NCBI GenBank assembly: GCA_025060195.1
Contig: JANXCQ010000008.1
Location: 1-64,000 of the forward strand
Direction: 5' to 3'
Length of the DNA: 64,000 nt
DNA from: Gemmatales bacterium
Lineage (GTDB): Bacteria; Planctomycetota; Planctomycetia; Gemmatales; HRBIN36
Below are positions 10,676 to 18,647 of this stretch, one piece after another. The position numbers were made by a program, and so were the translations under genes. The notes below the pieces were generated by a model that was not told where the DNA came from, ran no database searches, and worked only from the letters and a program-made list of their open reading frames with translations. Numbering within the stretch: the stretch's first letter is position 1; each line of letters starts with the position of its first letter.

Positions 10676-12853
10676 TTACGATTGAACGCGTTTAGCTGAG
10701 CGGCCCCGTTCGTGGGTGTCGGCGAGGCGGAAGTCCACTTCATGACGGTATAAGTCCACGTGCACCACTTTGACCCGCACGCGGTCGCCCAGACGAAAAC
10801 GCCGTTTGGTGCGTCGGCCGACCAGGCTATACGTACTTTCGTCGTGATAATAATAATCATCGGTCAAACTGCTAATGTGTACCAAGCCATCCACAGGTAG
10901 CATGGGGGATTGGGCAAAGAATCCATAGGGTTCGACGCCTGTGATGATCGCGTCCAGTTCCATGCCAATACGCTGGCTCAGAAAATCGAGCAGTTTGATG
11001 CGAATTAACTCGCGTTCGGCTTCATCGGCCCGCCGTTCGGTATGGCTACAGTGGGCTCCCAGGGCAAGTAACTCCTGTTCATCGGCACTCACCTTGCCCG
11101 TATGAAGCCAACGACCTAAAAGCCGATGCACGATCAGGTCGGGATAACGTCGAATCGGCGAGGTAAAGTGGCAATAATGCTCGCTGGCCAGGGCGTAATG
11201 CCCCTCGGGAATCGGACTATATTCCGCTTGCTTCAGGCTCCGTAACAGAGCATAATGCACTGCGTGGACTTCAGGCCGATGCCGCGATTGTTCCAGCACG
11301 CGTTGCAGTTGGAAACGGTCGGTGGCGTAACGGGGATCTATATCATAGCCCAGTTTTCGGACGAATTCGGCAAATTCTCGCAGTTTATGGGGCGCAGGCG
11401 GTGCATGAATACGACGCAGGAACGGCACTCCCAGAGATTGCAGGTGCTCCGCTACAGCTTCGTTAGCAGCTAACATGAACTCCTCGATGATCTGATGACT
11501 CACATCATGGGGCACATAGTGAGCGCCGCAGACCCGACCCTCAGCGTCGTATTCGAGTTCGACCTCGGGGATGTAAAGCTCCAACGCGCCCCGTTGTTTA
11601 CGCCGTTCCCGTAAAATCAACGCCAAGTCCCGCATCCGCAGCAACAAGGTGCGAATTTCCTCGGGTAAGGCCAGCTGTTCGGCTTCGGGAGCCCCCTCGA
11701 GGACTTGCTGGACTTGCGTGTAGGTCAACCGCCGCGCCACACGAATAGCGGCCTCCGTGAAGCGGGCGCGAACGCGCTGGCCATGCTGGGTAAATTCAAG
11801 AAGCACACTCTTGACATATCGCACGCGACCTTGTTGCAGACTCGCTAGATGGTTAGAGAGCACCTCAGGGAGCATGGGCAGCACGCGCTGGGGCAGATAA
11901 ACGCTATTTCCCCGTTCACGGGCCTCCCGATCCAACGCACTGCCTGGTGGGACGAAATAAGCGACGTCGGCAATATGCACCCCTAAATGCCAATGACGCC
12001 GATGTGAATCGTAGGTGAGGGATATGGCGTCGTCAAAATCGCGGGCGTCTTCGGGATCAATTGTGATGGTAAGCCAGTTGGTAAAATCTTCACGACCACG
12101 CAAGTTGGTTTCACTAAAGCGAGCCGCTTGTTCCCGTGCTTCTGCCAGTGCCTCAGCGGAGAAGGCCACGGGCAGTTGAAAGGCACGAATCACCGAAAGC
12201 GTATCCACGCCGGGTGCCCCGCGGGGACCTAGCACTTCGGTGATGACCCCTTCCCCAGGCAACCCGGGCGCGGGAAAGCGGATAATCTCGACGACCACCT
12301 TGTTCTCAGGTCGGGCATTTTTCGCGCCTGCGTCGCCAACCCAGATCGGTTCGCTGAACTGTGTGCCGTCTATGATAACAAACCCTTCGCCCCCACGCTC
12401 AACGTAAGTGCCAACGAAATGGTGAGAGGCCCGCTCCACAACGCGCACAATTCGCCCGACGAGTCCGCGTTCAGGCCCCTTCGCTCGGCGCGTTAGGCGC
12501 ACCAGCACTTCGTCGCCTGTTGCCGCATCGCCCACCTGGTCGGACGGGATGAAAATCTCCCCTCGTCCGTACTTTTCTACACCGTGCGGCCGAACGAAAC
12601 CGAAGCCCGCGGCCGTCTTATGAAAGACCCCGATCAACGTGGTGCCTTCACTCGCCTCCGCGTTTGCAAGGCGGACAACGTGATTGCGACCCCACGCTAA
12701 TTGTCCCTGTTGGATCAGTTCTTTTACCGTACGACGAAACTCCGCGTAAGCTTCTGCGGCAATGCCCAGCTTGCGGGCCAAGACCTTGACCTTGACAGGC
12801 TGATAATTCGGACGCTTGACGTATTGCAAAATCGTCTCGGCTAGGTTCTTCAT
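10676..12853 (-). CDS. rnr: Ribonuclease R
   Basis: 3'-5' exoribonuclease of the RNB family, active in RNA decay and, with tmRNA, in degrading non-stop mRNAs. The order is winged-helix N-terminus (AETILQYVKRPNYQPVKVKVLARKLGI), cold-shock-like OB domains (GVFHKTAAGFGFVRP), the RNB catalytic core with the metal-binding aspartates in DPEDARDFDDAISL, and a C-terminal S1 domain (GVEPYGFFAQ). I prefer the ATG at 12853 (MKNLAETI, 725 aa) over the track start, because homology begins there and a TATAAT lies just upstream. The tmRNA gene starts about 270 bases away on the other strand. Confidence 0.93.
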   Translation of the reverse strand: MKNLAETILQYVKRPNYQPVKVKVLARKLGIAAEAYAEFRRTVKELIQQGQLAWGRNHVVRLANAEASEGTTLIGVFHKTAAGFGFVRPHGVEKYGRGEIFIPSDQVGDAATGDEVLVRLTRRAKGPERGLVGRIVRVVERASHHFVGTYVERGGEGFVIIDGTQFSEPIWVGDAGAKNARPENKVVVEIIRFPAPGLPGEGVITEVLGPRGAPGVDTLSVIRAFQLPVAFSAEALAEAREQAARFSETNLRGREDFTNWLTITIDPEDARDFDDAISLTYDSHRRHWHLGVHIADVAYFVPPGSALDREARERGNSVYLPQRVLPMLPEVLSNHLASLQQGRVRYVKSVLLEFTQHGQRVRARFTEAAIRVARRLTYTQVQQVLEGAPEAEQLALPEEIRTLLLRMRDLALILRERRKQRGALELYIPEVELEYDAEGRVCGAHYVPHDVSHQIIEEFMLAANEAVAEHLQSLGVPFLRRIHAPPAPHKLREFAEFVRKLGYDIDPRYATDRFQLQRVLEQSRHRPEVHAVHYALLRSLKQAEYSPIPEGHYALASEHYCHFTSPIRRYPDLIVHRLLGRWLHTGKVSADEQELLALGAHCSHTERRADEAERELIRIKLLDFLSQRIGMELDAIITGVEPYGFFAQSPMLPVDGLVHISSLTDDYYYHDESTYSLVGRRTKRRFRLGDRVRVKVVHVDLYRHEVDFRLADTHERGRSAKRVQS

Positions 12854-12862
12854 CGGCATAGC

Positions 12863-12868
12863 ATTATA
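12863..12868 (-). promoter_or_regulatory. Consensus -10 box abutting the rnr start codon
   Basis: On the minus strand a perfect TATAAT ends nine bases before ATG 12853. Normal -10 to +1 spacing would place transcription start only a few bases before the ATG, so the mRNA would be leaderless or nearly so; no Shine-Dalgarno is visible either. The -35 position (TAAGCC) is poor. Confidence 0.35.
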
Positions 12869-13091
12869 CGACATCGCACGTCTACGGCTTAGCTGCGGAA
12901 ACGAAACCAATCGCCTACCCACTTATTGCGAACCCGTTTATCAGACCATACGCAACGCACCAACCAAAGTTCATCGTCTGATGCCATATGTGCTTATCGC
13001 CTTGTAGACGAGAGAGCAAGAGGTAATCTGGCCAGTTCTCGTTGTTATAGGACGCCAAAACGATGTTAACTTTTGTGAGGCAATGGACGTA

Positions 13092-13097
13092 TATTAT
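13092..13097 (+). promoter_or_regulatory. Possible -10 box of the tmRNA gene
   Basis: TATTAT lies 22 bases before the mature 5' end of tmRNA, the right distance for a short trimmed leader. No convincing -35 box is present at 16-18 bp spacing. Confidence 0.3.
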
Positions 13098-13119
13098 GTA
13101 TGGACGCGGAAGCAAACTC

Positions 13120-13493
13120 GGGGGCGAATTGGATTCGACCGGGTGAGCAGAAGCGTCAGTGGCGTGTCGTGGTTGGTCGGTGGGCCACGTAAAAAGCCGA
13201 CCGCACTCAAAGTGCCGAAGCGCACTACGCTCTGGCTGCTTAATCTTCGTGCAGCCCCGAACCGCGAGCCTTGCCTGAGGGCGAGCGGAGCTCGGCATGG
13301 AGCATCAGGCCCAGGGCAGTGGCTGCCGGCGGAGCTGTCCTTGGTACGCATGGCCGGCTAGCGCCAGGTAGACCTTGCCTGCTAGGTCGCCTGGAGCGAA
13401 ACGGCACAGCGTAGCTGGCCAAAAAGCAGGCTACACACGTAGAAGCTGACGTGGAGCCACCTCGGGACGCGGGTTCGATTCCCGCCGCCTCCA
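13120..13493 (+). ncRNA. ssrA: Transfer-messenger RNA (tmRNA)
   Basis: tmRNA rescues ribosomes stalled on broken mRNAs. The 5' end GGGGGCG pairs with the 3' CGCCTCC to form a seven-pair acceptor stem (one G-U), followed by discriminator A; CCA is not encoded. The 5' part (GGATTCGACC) and the T-arm (GGGTTCGATTCCC) are standard. The tag reading frame most likely resumes at GCC 13196 and ends at TAA 13241-13243, encoding ADRTQSAEAHYALAA, which ends in the expected YALAA protease signal. It is a one-piece gene of 374 bases. The track ORFs across it are spurious. Confidence 0.95.
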
Positions 13494-13800
13494 TTGACTA
13501 CACGTTACGCACCTGGGTTCTTAACTGTCAGTGGAGATCGAAGTTGCAGGTTCTTGCTGAGTAACGTGATTTCGTCGTGTCGCAAGCAAGCGTAGTTCGT
13601 AGAATGCCCTGGGAAAGTCGCTTGAGAGAAAACGCCGACTTCTTAGACAGCGGTCAGCGACGGTGACCTGTCTCCATCCGGTTGGCCAGGAGTTGACGCC
13701 TGCCACTTTACATTCCGTCGCATGACAATGAAGCGGGGGCAAAAAGGCTGAAGATAAATCCTCGCAACTATAGCCACACCATCTAGAAGGCTGAAACGTC
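13494..13800. other. Intergenic region between tmRNA and bioD
   Basis: About 300 bases with no supportable gene. The minus-strand ORF here is a shadow. I saw no T-tailed terminator after tmRNA and no riboswitch or BirA-like palindrome in front of bioD. Confidence 0.5.
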
Positions 13801-14514
13801 ATGCGAGGGTGGCTGATCACCGGCACGGACACGGGCGTGGGTAAGACGGTAGTCGCGGCAGCGCTGGCTAGGTACTGTCGCGAACAAGGTTATCGAGTGG
13901 GAGTATGCAAACCTGTGGCGACGGGGGTACCAGAAGGCGCCATCGGCGAGGATACCCGTGCTCTCTTAGAAGCAGCGAATCTACCCCTGACCTGGGCGCT
14001 GCGCGTGACGCCTCTAGCTTTTCCCGAACCAGCGGCGCCCACAGTGGCGGCGCGCCTGCTAAATCGCTCTGTGGATTTTGAGGCCGTCGTTTCTGCCGTG
14101 CTATGGTGGCGCGACCATGCGGATTGGCTGGTGGTGGAAGGAATTGGCGGCCTACTATGCCCTCTGACCCCTGGTAAGACCGTGGCGGACCTGGCCGTGG
14201 CACTGAAGCTGCCGGTTGTGGTCGTGGCGCGGACCGCTTTGGGGACACTTAACCATACCCTGCTTACTGTTGAAGCGGCAAAGCGTCGTCATTTGAACCT
14301 CGTCGGCATAATACTCAACGAGGCTACCAAGCCTACAGGTAGCTGGGCCGAACGCACCTGTGAGCAGGAACTGCAACAGTGGGTCGATATACCCATTCTG
14401 GGACGCATTCCGCATAGCGAACTACCAGAGCGAGCGGCAAGGCGCGTCGTGCCGGCGATACTCGCACAGACGCGCTCGGCGGAAGAGAGAAACGTCCGTG
14501 CCCGGCAGAGCTAG
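13801..14514 (+). CDS. bioD: Dethiobiotin synthetase
   Basis: ATP-dependent carboxylation and ring closure of 7,8-diaminopelargonate to dethiobiotin, the penultimate step of biotin synthesis. The P-loop is GTDTGVGKT near the N-terminus. CKPVATG and VEGIGGLLCPL are the substrate and Mg2+ binding motifs, and the C-terminal half keeps the family layout (GTLNHTLLTVEA, LGRIPHSE). At 237 aa it is the usual length. It is followed after six to twelve bases by the zinc-ribbon gene, so it probably heads an operon that reaches the ECF transporter genes. No other bio gene is in the window. Confidence 0.93.
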   Translation: MRGWLITGTDTGVGKTVVAAALARYCREQGYRVGVCKPVATGVPEGAIGEDTRALLEAANLPLTWALRVTPLAFPEPAAPTVAARLLNRSVDFEAVVSAVLWWRDHADWLVVEGIGGLLCPLTPGKTVADLAVALKLPVVVVARTALGTLNHTLLTVEAAKRRHLNLVGIILNEATKPTGSWAERTCEQELQQWVDIPILGRIPHSELPERAARRVVPAILAQTRSAEERNVRARQS

Positions 14515-14526
14515 AGAGATGTGACC

Positions 14527-15882
14527 ATGCTAGTATTGGCCTTTCGCTGTGGCGCTTGTGGGCAGTTGTTGGCAGCGGAAGAAAGTTACCGCGGCCAGCA
14601 AGTGCAGTGCCCTGGGTGTGGTAAAAGTGTACGGGTACCCGTCCAAGCGCTGACCCTGCAGCTACCAACCGCAGTGCCTAGCACCCAGCTGTTATCTGAT
14701 GACGACCAGGCTAGCACAACTCAGCCGACTCCCGTAAGCTTGCTCGCGTCTTCTAAGGAATCCTTGGTCGCATCTACGCAGGAAGCGGCAACCTCGGAAG
14801 ACCCAGTACCGAGCCAGCGTGTCAGTGCCGAGACGGTTTCTAGAAGCGGAGCCACGATAGAACGTGATGGTGAGGGGCTGAGCGTTTCTTCTGGGGTTCA
14901 CCTTTCGCAGAACGAATCTGTCCCAAGTCTCCAGGCTGTTTCTGCCTTATCGGGAGCGGCACCAGCGGTTCCTGAAACTACCCGTGAAGCGGAGTGGCCA
15001 AGTTCGGCCGCGGAGACGTCGCTGTTAGACCGAGCTCGTGTTCGACCTCAGCCTGCCGTAGGTCGGCGCCGCATCCCTATAAGCTTTTGGCTCTTGGCCG
15101 TGCTCCTGCCAACAACGGTTACCTTCGTCGTAATCTCAGTGATTTTGTTCCGCTTGTGGCTCGCCGAATTGGCCCGTAAAGAGCGCCATCCTCTTGAGGA
15201 TTTGCCTGACACCGTCGAAGGAACGGCCGACGTCGGTGGACGACCCCGCACGGTGATTAACCCCGTGCAGCGGCCGCCGGAAGGAGCAGCAGTGCGACTG
15301 GGCGAAACGAGGCGTTATGATGGCATTGAGGTGACACCTCTGCAAGTACGTTGGCAACGAGTCATTTATGCCCGCACTGAGGATGGCCGAACTCGCGTAC
15401 CCGCCTCCGACCCCATGCTCGTATTGCACCTGCGAATTCGCAACGTCAGCGACCATATTATTCAACCGTTTGAACCGATTTTCAATGCCGCGTTCCGGGA
15501 GGGCCGAGCCGTATATACGTATTTGTCTGTCGGCGATGAGCGATTCTACGGCCCCTTACAAGACGTAGCCTTAGAGCGGCTCGAAGGCCAGACCTGTATC
15601 GAGCTCTGGCCCGCTAACCTGAAAGGGGACGAAGCGGCTGAGCCTGCCTCGCTACCGCCCAGCGAATTAGAGACCATAATCGTCGCTTATCAATCGCCGC
15701 AACGTCGCAAGATCGGGCACGCGCTGGAGAACTTACCGAGGGAAACATCGCTGGTTTGGCATGTGCATCTGCGTAAAGGTCGGCAAGACCGTTTGATTAA
15801 GGGAAGAGGTTACCGTCTTTGGCTGACCACGATTGTGCCAGTGCATTTCGCGATCAAAGACATCGTAAAACAGACGCCTTAG
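14527..15882 (+). CDS. Zinc-ribbon membrane protein of unknown function
   Basis: 451 aa from ATG 14527; GTG 14521 is a possible earlier start. It begins with a zinc ribbon (FRCGACGQLLAAEE then VQCPGCGK) resembling those at the head of many planctomycete membrane proteins. A long Ser/Thr/Glu-rich low-complexity stretch follows (about 45-160), then one membrane helix (FWLLAVLLPTTVTFVVISVILF), then a globular region of about 240 residues that probably lies outside the membrane. I do not recognise the last domain, which resembles the beta-rich DUF4352-like folds in having VLHLRIRNVSD. It is sandwiched between bioD and the SDR and likely co-transcribed. Confidence 0.75.
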   Translation: MLVLAFRCGACGQLLAAEESYRGQQVQCPGCGKSVRVPVQALTLQLPTAVPSTQLLSDDDQASTTQPTPVSLLASSKESLVASTQEAATSEDPVPSQRVSAETVSRSGATIERDGEGLSVSSGVHLSQNESVPSLQAVSALSGAAPAVPETTREAEWPSSAAETSLLDRARVRPQPAVGRRRIPISFWLLAVLLPTTVTFVVISVILFRLWLAELARKERHPLEDLPDTVEGTADVGGRPRTVINPVQRPPEGAAVRLGETRRYDGIEVTPLQVRWQRVIYARTEDGRTRVPASDPMLVLHLRIRNVSDHIIQPFEPIFNAAFREGRAVYTYLSVGDERFYGPLQDVALERLEGQTCIELWPANLKGDEAAEPASLPPSELETIIVAYQSPQRRKIGHALENLPRETSLVWHVHLRKGRQDRLIKGRGYRLWLTTIVPVHFAIKDIVKQTP

Positions 15883-15909
15883 ACTAGCAGCGGCTTATAA
15901 GGACGCAAA

Positions 15910-16779
15910 ATGGGCCAGCCGAGAGTTAGGTGGCAAGATTCTCTTCTTGGCCGTTGGACGGTGAGCAGTCGGTCGAGTCGCACTTGGCTGAGCAAGGCCC
16001 GCGTTATCATTACTGGAGCGTCACGAGGTATCGGGGAAGCCTTGGCCAAGCGTTTGGCTAATCACGGGGCAAGTCTTTGCCTGGCAGCTCGTTCGGCCGA
16101 CACGGTGCATCGGTTGGCTCAGTATTTACGCACTTTCAGCGGCAGTCAGATGCTTGCCCTGGGAATGGACGTAACCAACGCTGAGGATCGTAAGTTGCTT
16201 ATCGAAAGCACGGTGTACTACCTGGGTGGGCTGGATGTGCTCATCAATAATGCAGGAATCGGAGCCTCTGGTTTGTTTGAGGAAGCCAGTCCCGAACGCT
16301 TGCGCCTGATCATGGAGACGAACTTTTTCGCAGCGGCGGAACTGATGCGCTTGGCCATTCCCCATTTGGCGCAAAGTCCGCTCGGAGGCATGATCGTTAA
16401 CATCTCCTCCGTTTTGGGCCGGCGTGCCATCCCGGGATATGTTGAGTACTGCGCCAGCAAATTTGCCCTGACTGGCCTATCCGAAGCGCTGCGAGCGGAG
16501 TTAATGCGCTATGGCATACACGTGCTCAACGTTTGCCCGGGCCTGATTGACACACCGTTCAATCAGCACATGCTGGAACAGCGCTTTAATCCCCCGTGGC
16601 GTGAGACAGAACGCATGTCAGCCACTCGGTGCGCTCGCGAAATTGTCTCGGCGATGCTGAGGCGGAAAAACGAAGTGGTCATTACCACGGCGGGGAAATT
16701 CTTGGTGTGGGCGAATCGGCTCGCACCCAGCCTGGTCGATTGGGTGATGGCAAAACTAATGCGGCGGTATCGGCCATGA
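15910..16779 (+). CDS. Short-chain dehydrogenase/reductase
   Basis: Rossmann-fold NAD(P)-dependent oxidoreductase, 289 aa. The cofactor motif is TGASRGIGEA. The NNAG motif is present, and the catalytic residues are the Ser in NISSVLG and the YxxxK in YCASK. About 30 basic residues precede the Rossmann fold, so translation may begin later than ATG 15910. The C-terminus (VVITTAGKFLVWANRLAPSLVDWVMAKLM) is amphipathic and may touch the membrane. The substrate cannot be read from sequence. The stop overlaps the ecfT start (ATGA), so the two are translated together. Confidence 0.88.
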   Translation: MGQPRVRWQDSLLGRWTVSSRSSRTWLSKARVIITGASRGIGEALAKRLANHGASLCLAARSADTVHRLAQYLRTFSGSQMLALGMDVTNAEDRKLLIESTVYYLGGLDVLINNAGIGASGLFEEASPERLRLIMETNFFAAAELMRLAIPHLAQSPLGGMIVNISSVLGRRAIPGYVEYCASKFALTGLSEALRAELMRYGIHVLNVCPGLIDTPFNQHMLEQRFNPPWRETERMSATRCAREIVSAMLRRKNEVVITTAGKFLVWANRLAPSLVDWVMAKLMRRYRP

Positions 16780-17543
16780 CGTTGACTCTGCGGGATTGGG
16801 CGAGCGGCAACTCGTTACTGCACCGCATGGATGCCCGCTGGAAGCTTGTGGCGCTGTTCCCCGTCGCCTGTTTTATAGTCGCTGTCCCCCATTGGACCTT
16901 AGCGGGGTTGACGTTCCTGGTAAGCCTGGCTTGGCTTCGTTACGCGGGATTACCTTGGAAGTGGCTAATATCCCGATTGGCCAGCGTTGCCGGTTTCTTG
17001 ATGATAGTCGGGTTAGTTCTCCCGGTAAGCATCCCAGCTGAAGGTTGGTCTTTTGGGCCGGTGCGATTCTCGTATCGCGGGGTTGAGATCGCTGCCCTCG
17101 TTGTCTTGCGCGTGCTCACGGTAACGAGCCTCGGTCTGTTACTACTTGCCACCACGCCATTAGACTGCTTAGCTCGCGGCTTATTGGGCCTGGGACTGCC
17201 TCAAGTCCTAGTACAAATCCTGACCATGAGCCTGCGCTACGTTTACCTGTTGGGTGCCGAGCTTAGTCGCATTCGATTGGCCTTACGTGCCCGAGGTTAC
17301 CAAAGGGGCTTCTCCCCACACAGCTATCGCACTACCGCTTACGTGCTGGGCAGCTTGTTGTTACGCAGCCAAGAACGTGCTGAACGCGTCGCCCAAGCCA
17401 TGCGCTGTCGGGCCTTCGCAGGCCAATTGCGCTTATTGTCCGTGCCCGGAAATCACCTCGGCGATGTCCTGCTCGCGTTGCTTCTCGTTGTGAGTTTATC
17501 GCTACTCCCTTGGCTGGTCCTTCAGTGTATCCAGCGATTTTAG
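16776..17543 (+). CDS. ecfT: ECF transporter transmembrane subunit EcfT (CbiQ/BioN family)
   Basis: Integral membrane subunit that couples an ATPase pair to a substrate-binding S component in energy-coupling-factor vitamin or metal importers. The true start is ATG 16776, overlapping the SDR stop; the track start 49 codons earlier reads through the SDR gene out of frame. The product is 255 aa with several membrane helices. It has the coupling motif LALRARGYQRG in the cytosolic region (the Ala-Arg-Gly signature). Downstream lies ecfA; no S component is present in the window. Proximity to bioD suggests biotin as cargo, which is inference. Confidence 0.88.
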   Translation: MTLTLRDWASGNSLLHRMDARWKLVALFPVACFIVAVPHWTLAGLTFLVSLAWLRYAGLPWKWLISRLASVAGFLMIVGLVLPVSIPAEGWSFGPVRFSYRGVEIAALVVLRVLTVTSLGLLLLATTPLDCLARGLLGLGLPQVLVQILTMSLRYVYLLGAELSRIRLALRARGYQRGFSPHSYRTTAYVLGSLLLRSQERAERVAQAMRCRAFAGQLRLLSVPGNHLGDVLLALLLVVSLSLLPWLVLQCIQRF

Positions 17544-17670
17544 CCAGAGCCTCGTAAATCCCGGTTCAGTTCAATAAACAATATCGGCGTGCTAAACACT
17601 GTATGAGATTCGCTCCAATAGGCAGCGAGACCGAAGATCAGAACTTAGCTCAAAGTTAGGCGCTCAGGGC

Positions 17671-18432
17671 ATGTCATGGATCCTCGAGGTACAAGGACTG
17701 AGTTACACTTGGCCAGGCGGATTCTCGGCGTTGGAGGATGTCACTTTTCAAGTGACCACCGGTGAAAGCGTGGCCGTGGTCGGACCTAACGGGGCAGGAA
17801 AGACCACACTCTTGCTCTGCCTAGCGGGTGTGGTATTACCGCAACGGGGCCAAATACGGATCGCCGGCTTTGACCCCCGCGACTCCGCCCAGCGCCAACA
17901 AATTCCGCGGAAGGTCGGACTGGTGTTTTCTGACAGTGATGACCAGCTCATTCATTGGACTGTGTACGATGACGTGGCTTTTGGCCCATTGAATCTGGGT
18001 TTGCCCGAAGCTGAAGTTCGCCGACGCGTGCAACGGGCGTTACAAGCCGTGGGCCTGGAGCACGCCGCTTTCAGGGTGCCGTTTCACCTTTCCAGCGGGG
18101 AAAAAAAGCGAGCGGCCCTGGCAGGCGTCCTCGCCATGGAGCCGGAAATCCTCTTGCTTGACGAGCCGACGCTTCACCTCGACCCTCGAGCGCGGCGCGA
18201 ACTGATCCGTATCCTCAATCGACTTGACGTCACTAAGCTCATCGCGTCGCACGACCTGGAATTCAACTTAGCGATCTGTCAACGGGCGTTCGTGCTCGAC
18301 CAAGGCCGGCTCGTTGCCGACGGCCCGATTCGCAAACTTTTCGCCAACGCCTCCCTGATGGAAGCCCACGGCCTAGAAGTCCCGCTCAGCTTGGTTCAAA
18401 GTCGCGATCCCCTGGCCGGTTCAGCTTCCTAG
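17671..18432 (+). CDS. ecfA: ECF transporter ATPase EcfA (CbiO/BioM family)
   Basis: ABC ATPase, 253 aa. Walker A is GPNGAGKTTLL, the Q-loop is in VFSDSDDQLI (the D-x-x-Q-L form is typical of CbiO/EcfA), the signature is LSSGEKKRAALAGVL, Walker B is ILLLDEPTLHLD, and the switch His is in IASHDLEF. It sits 127 bases after ecfT on the same strand. Only one ATPase gene is present, so a homodimer, as in BioM-type transporters, is likely. The intervening 127 bases hold no gene. Confidence 0.92.
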   Translation: MSWILEVQGLSYTWPGGFSALEDVTFQVTTGESVAVVGPNGAGKTTLLLCLAGVVLPQRGQIRIAGFDPRDSAQRQQIPRKVGLVFSDSDDQLIHWTVYDDVAFGPLNLGLPEAEVRRRVQRALQAVGLEHAAFRVPFHLSSGEKKRAALAGVLAMEPEILLLDEPTLHLDPRARRELIRILNRLDVTKLIASHDLEFNLAICQRAFVLDQGRLVADGPIRKLFANASLMEAHGLEVPLSLVQSRDPLAGSAS

Positions 18433-18647
18433 GATTGTAACCTTTTGTTATCATATTATCCTAGACGACTGAAGTTTCGGGTGGGCCCTCCAGGGCTTGA
18501 CGAAACGATAGCAGTGGGCTGTAACGTGCCATGATCATAGCCTAACCGGGCGAAGGTTCGCCGCAACGCTGACACCCTAATAGCCCCGATTAAGTATGGA
18601 ACTATTGGGCGATAGGAATGCACGTCGCAATAGCTTAGGAGAGAACC

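Noticed and set aside
13083-13494. ORFs on both strands over tmRNA (13083-13361, 13094-13351, 13240-13494).
   Set aside because: They lie on a structured RNA gene with clear tmRNA ends and tag; the ORFs have no homology features.
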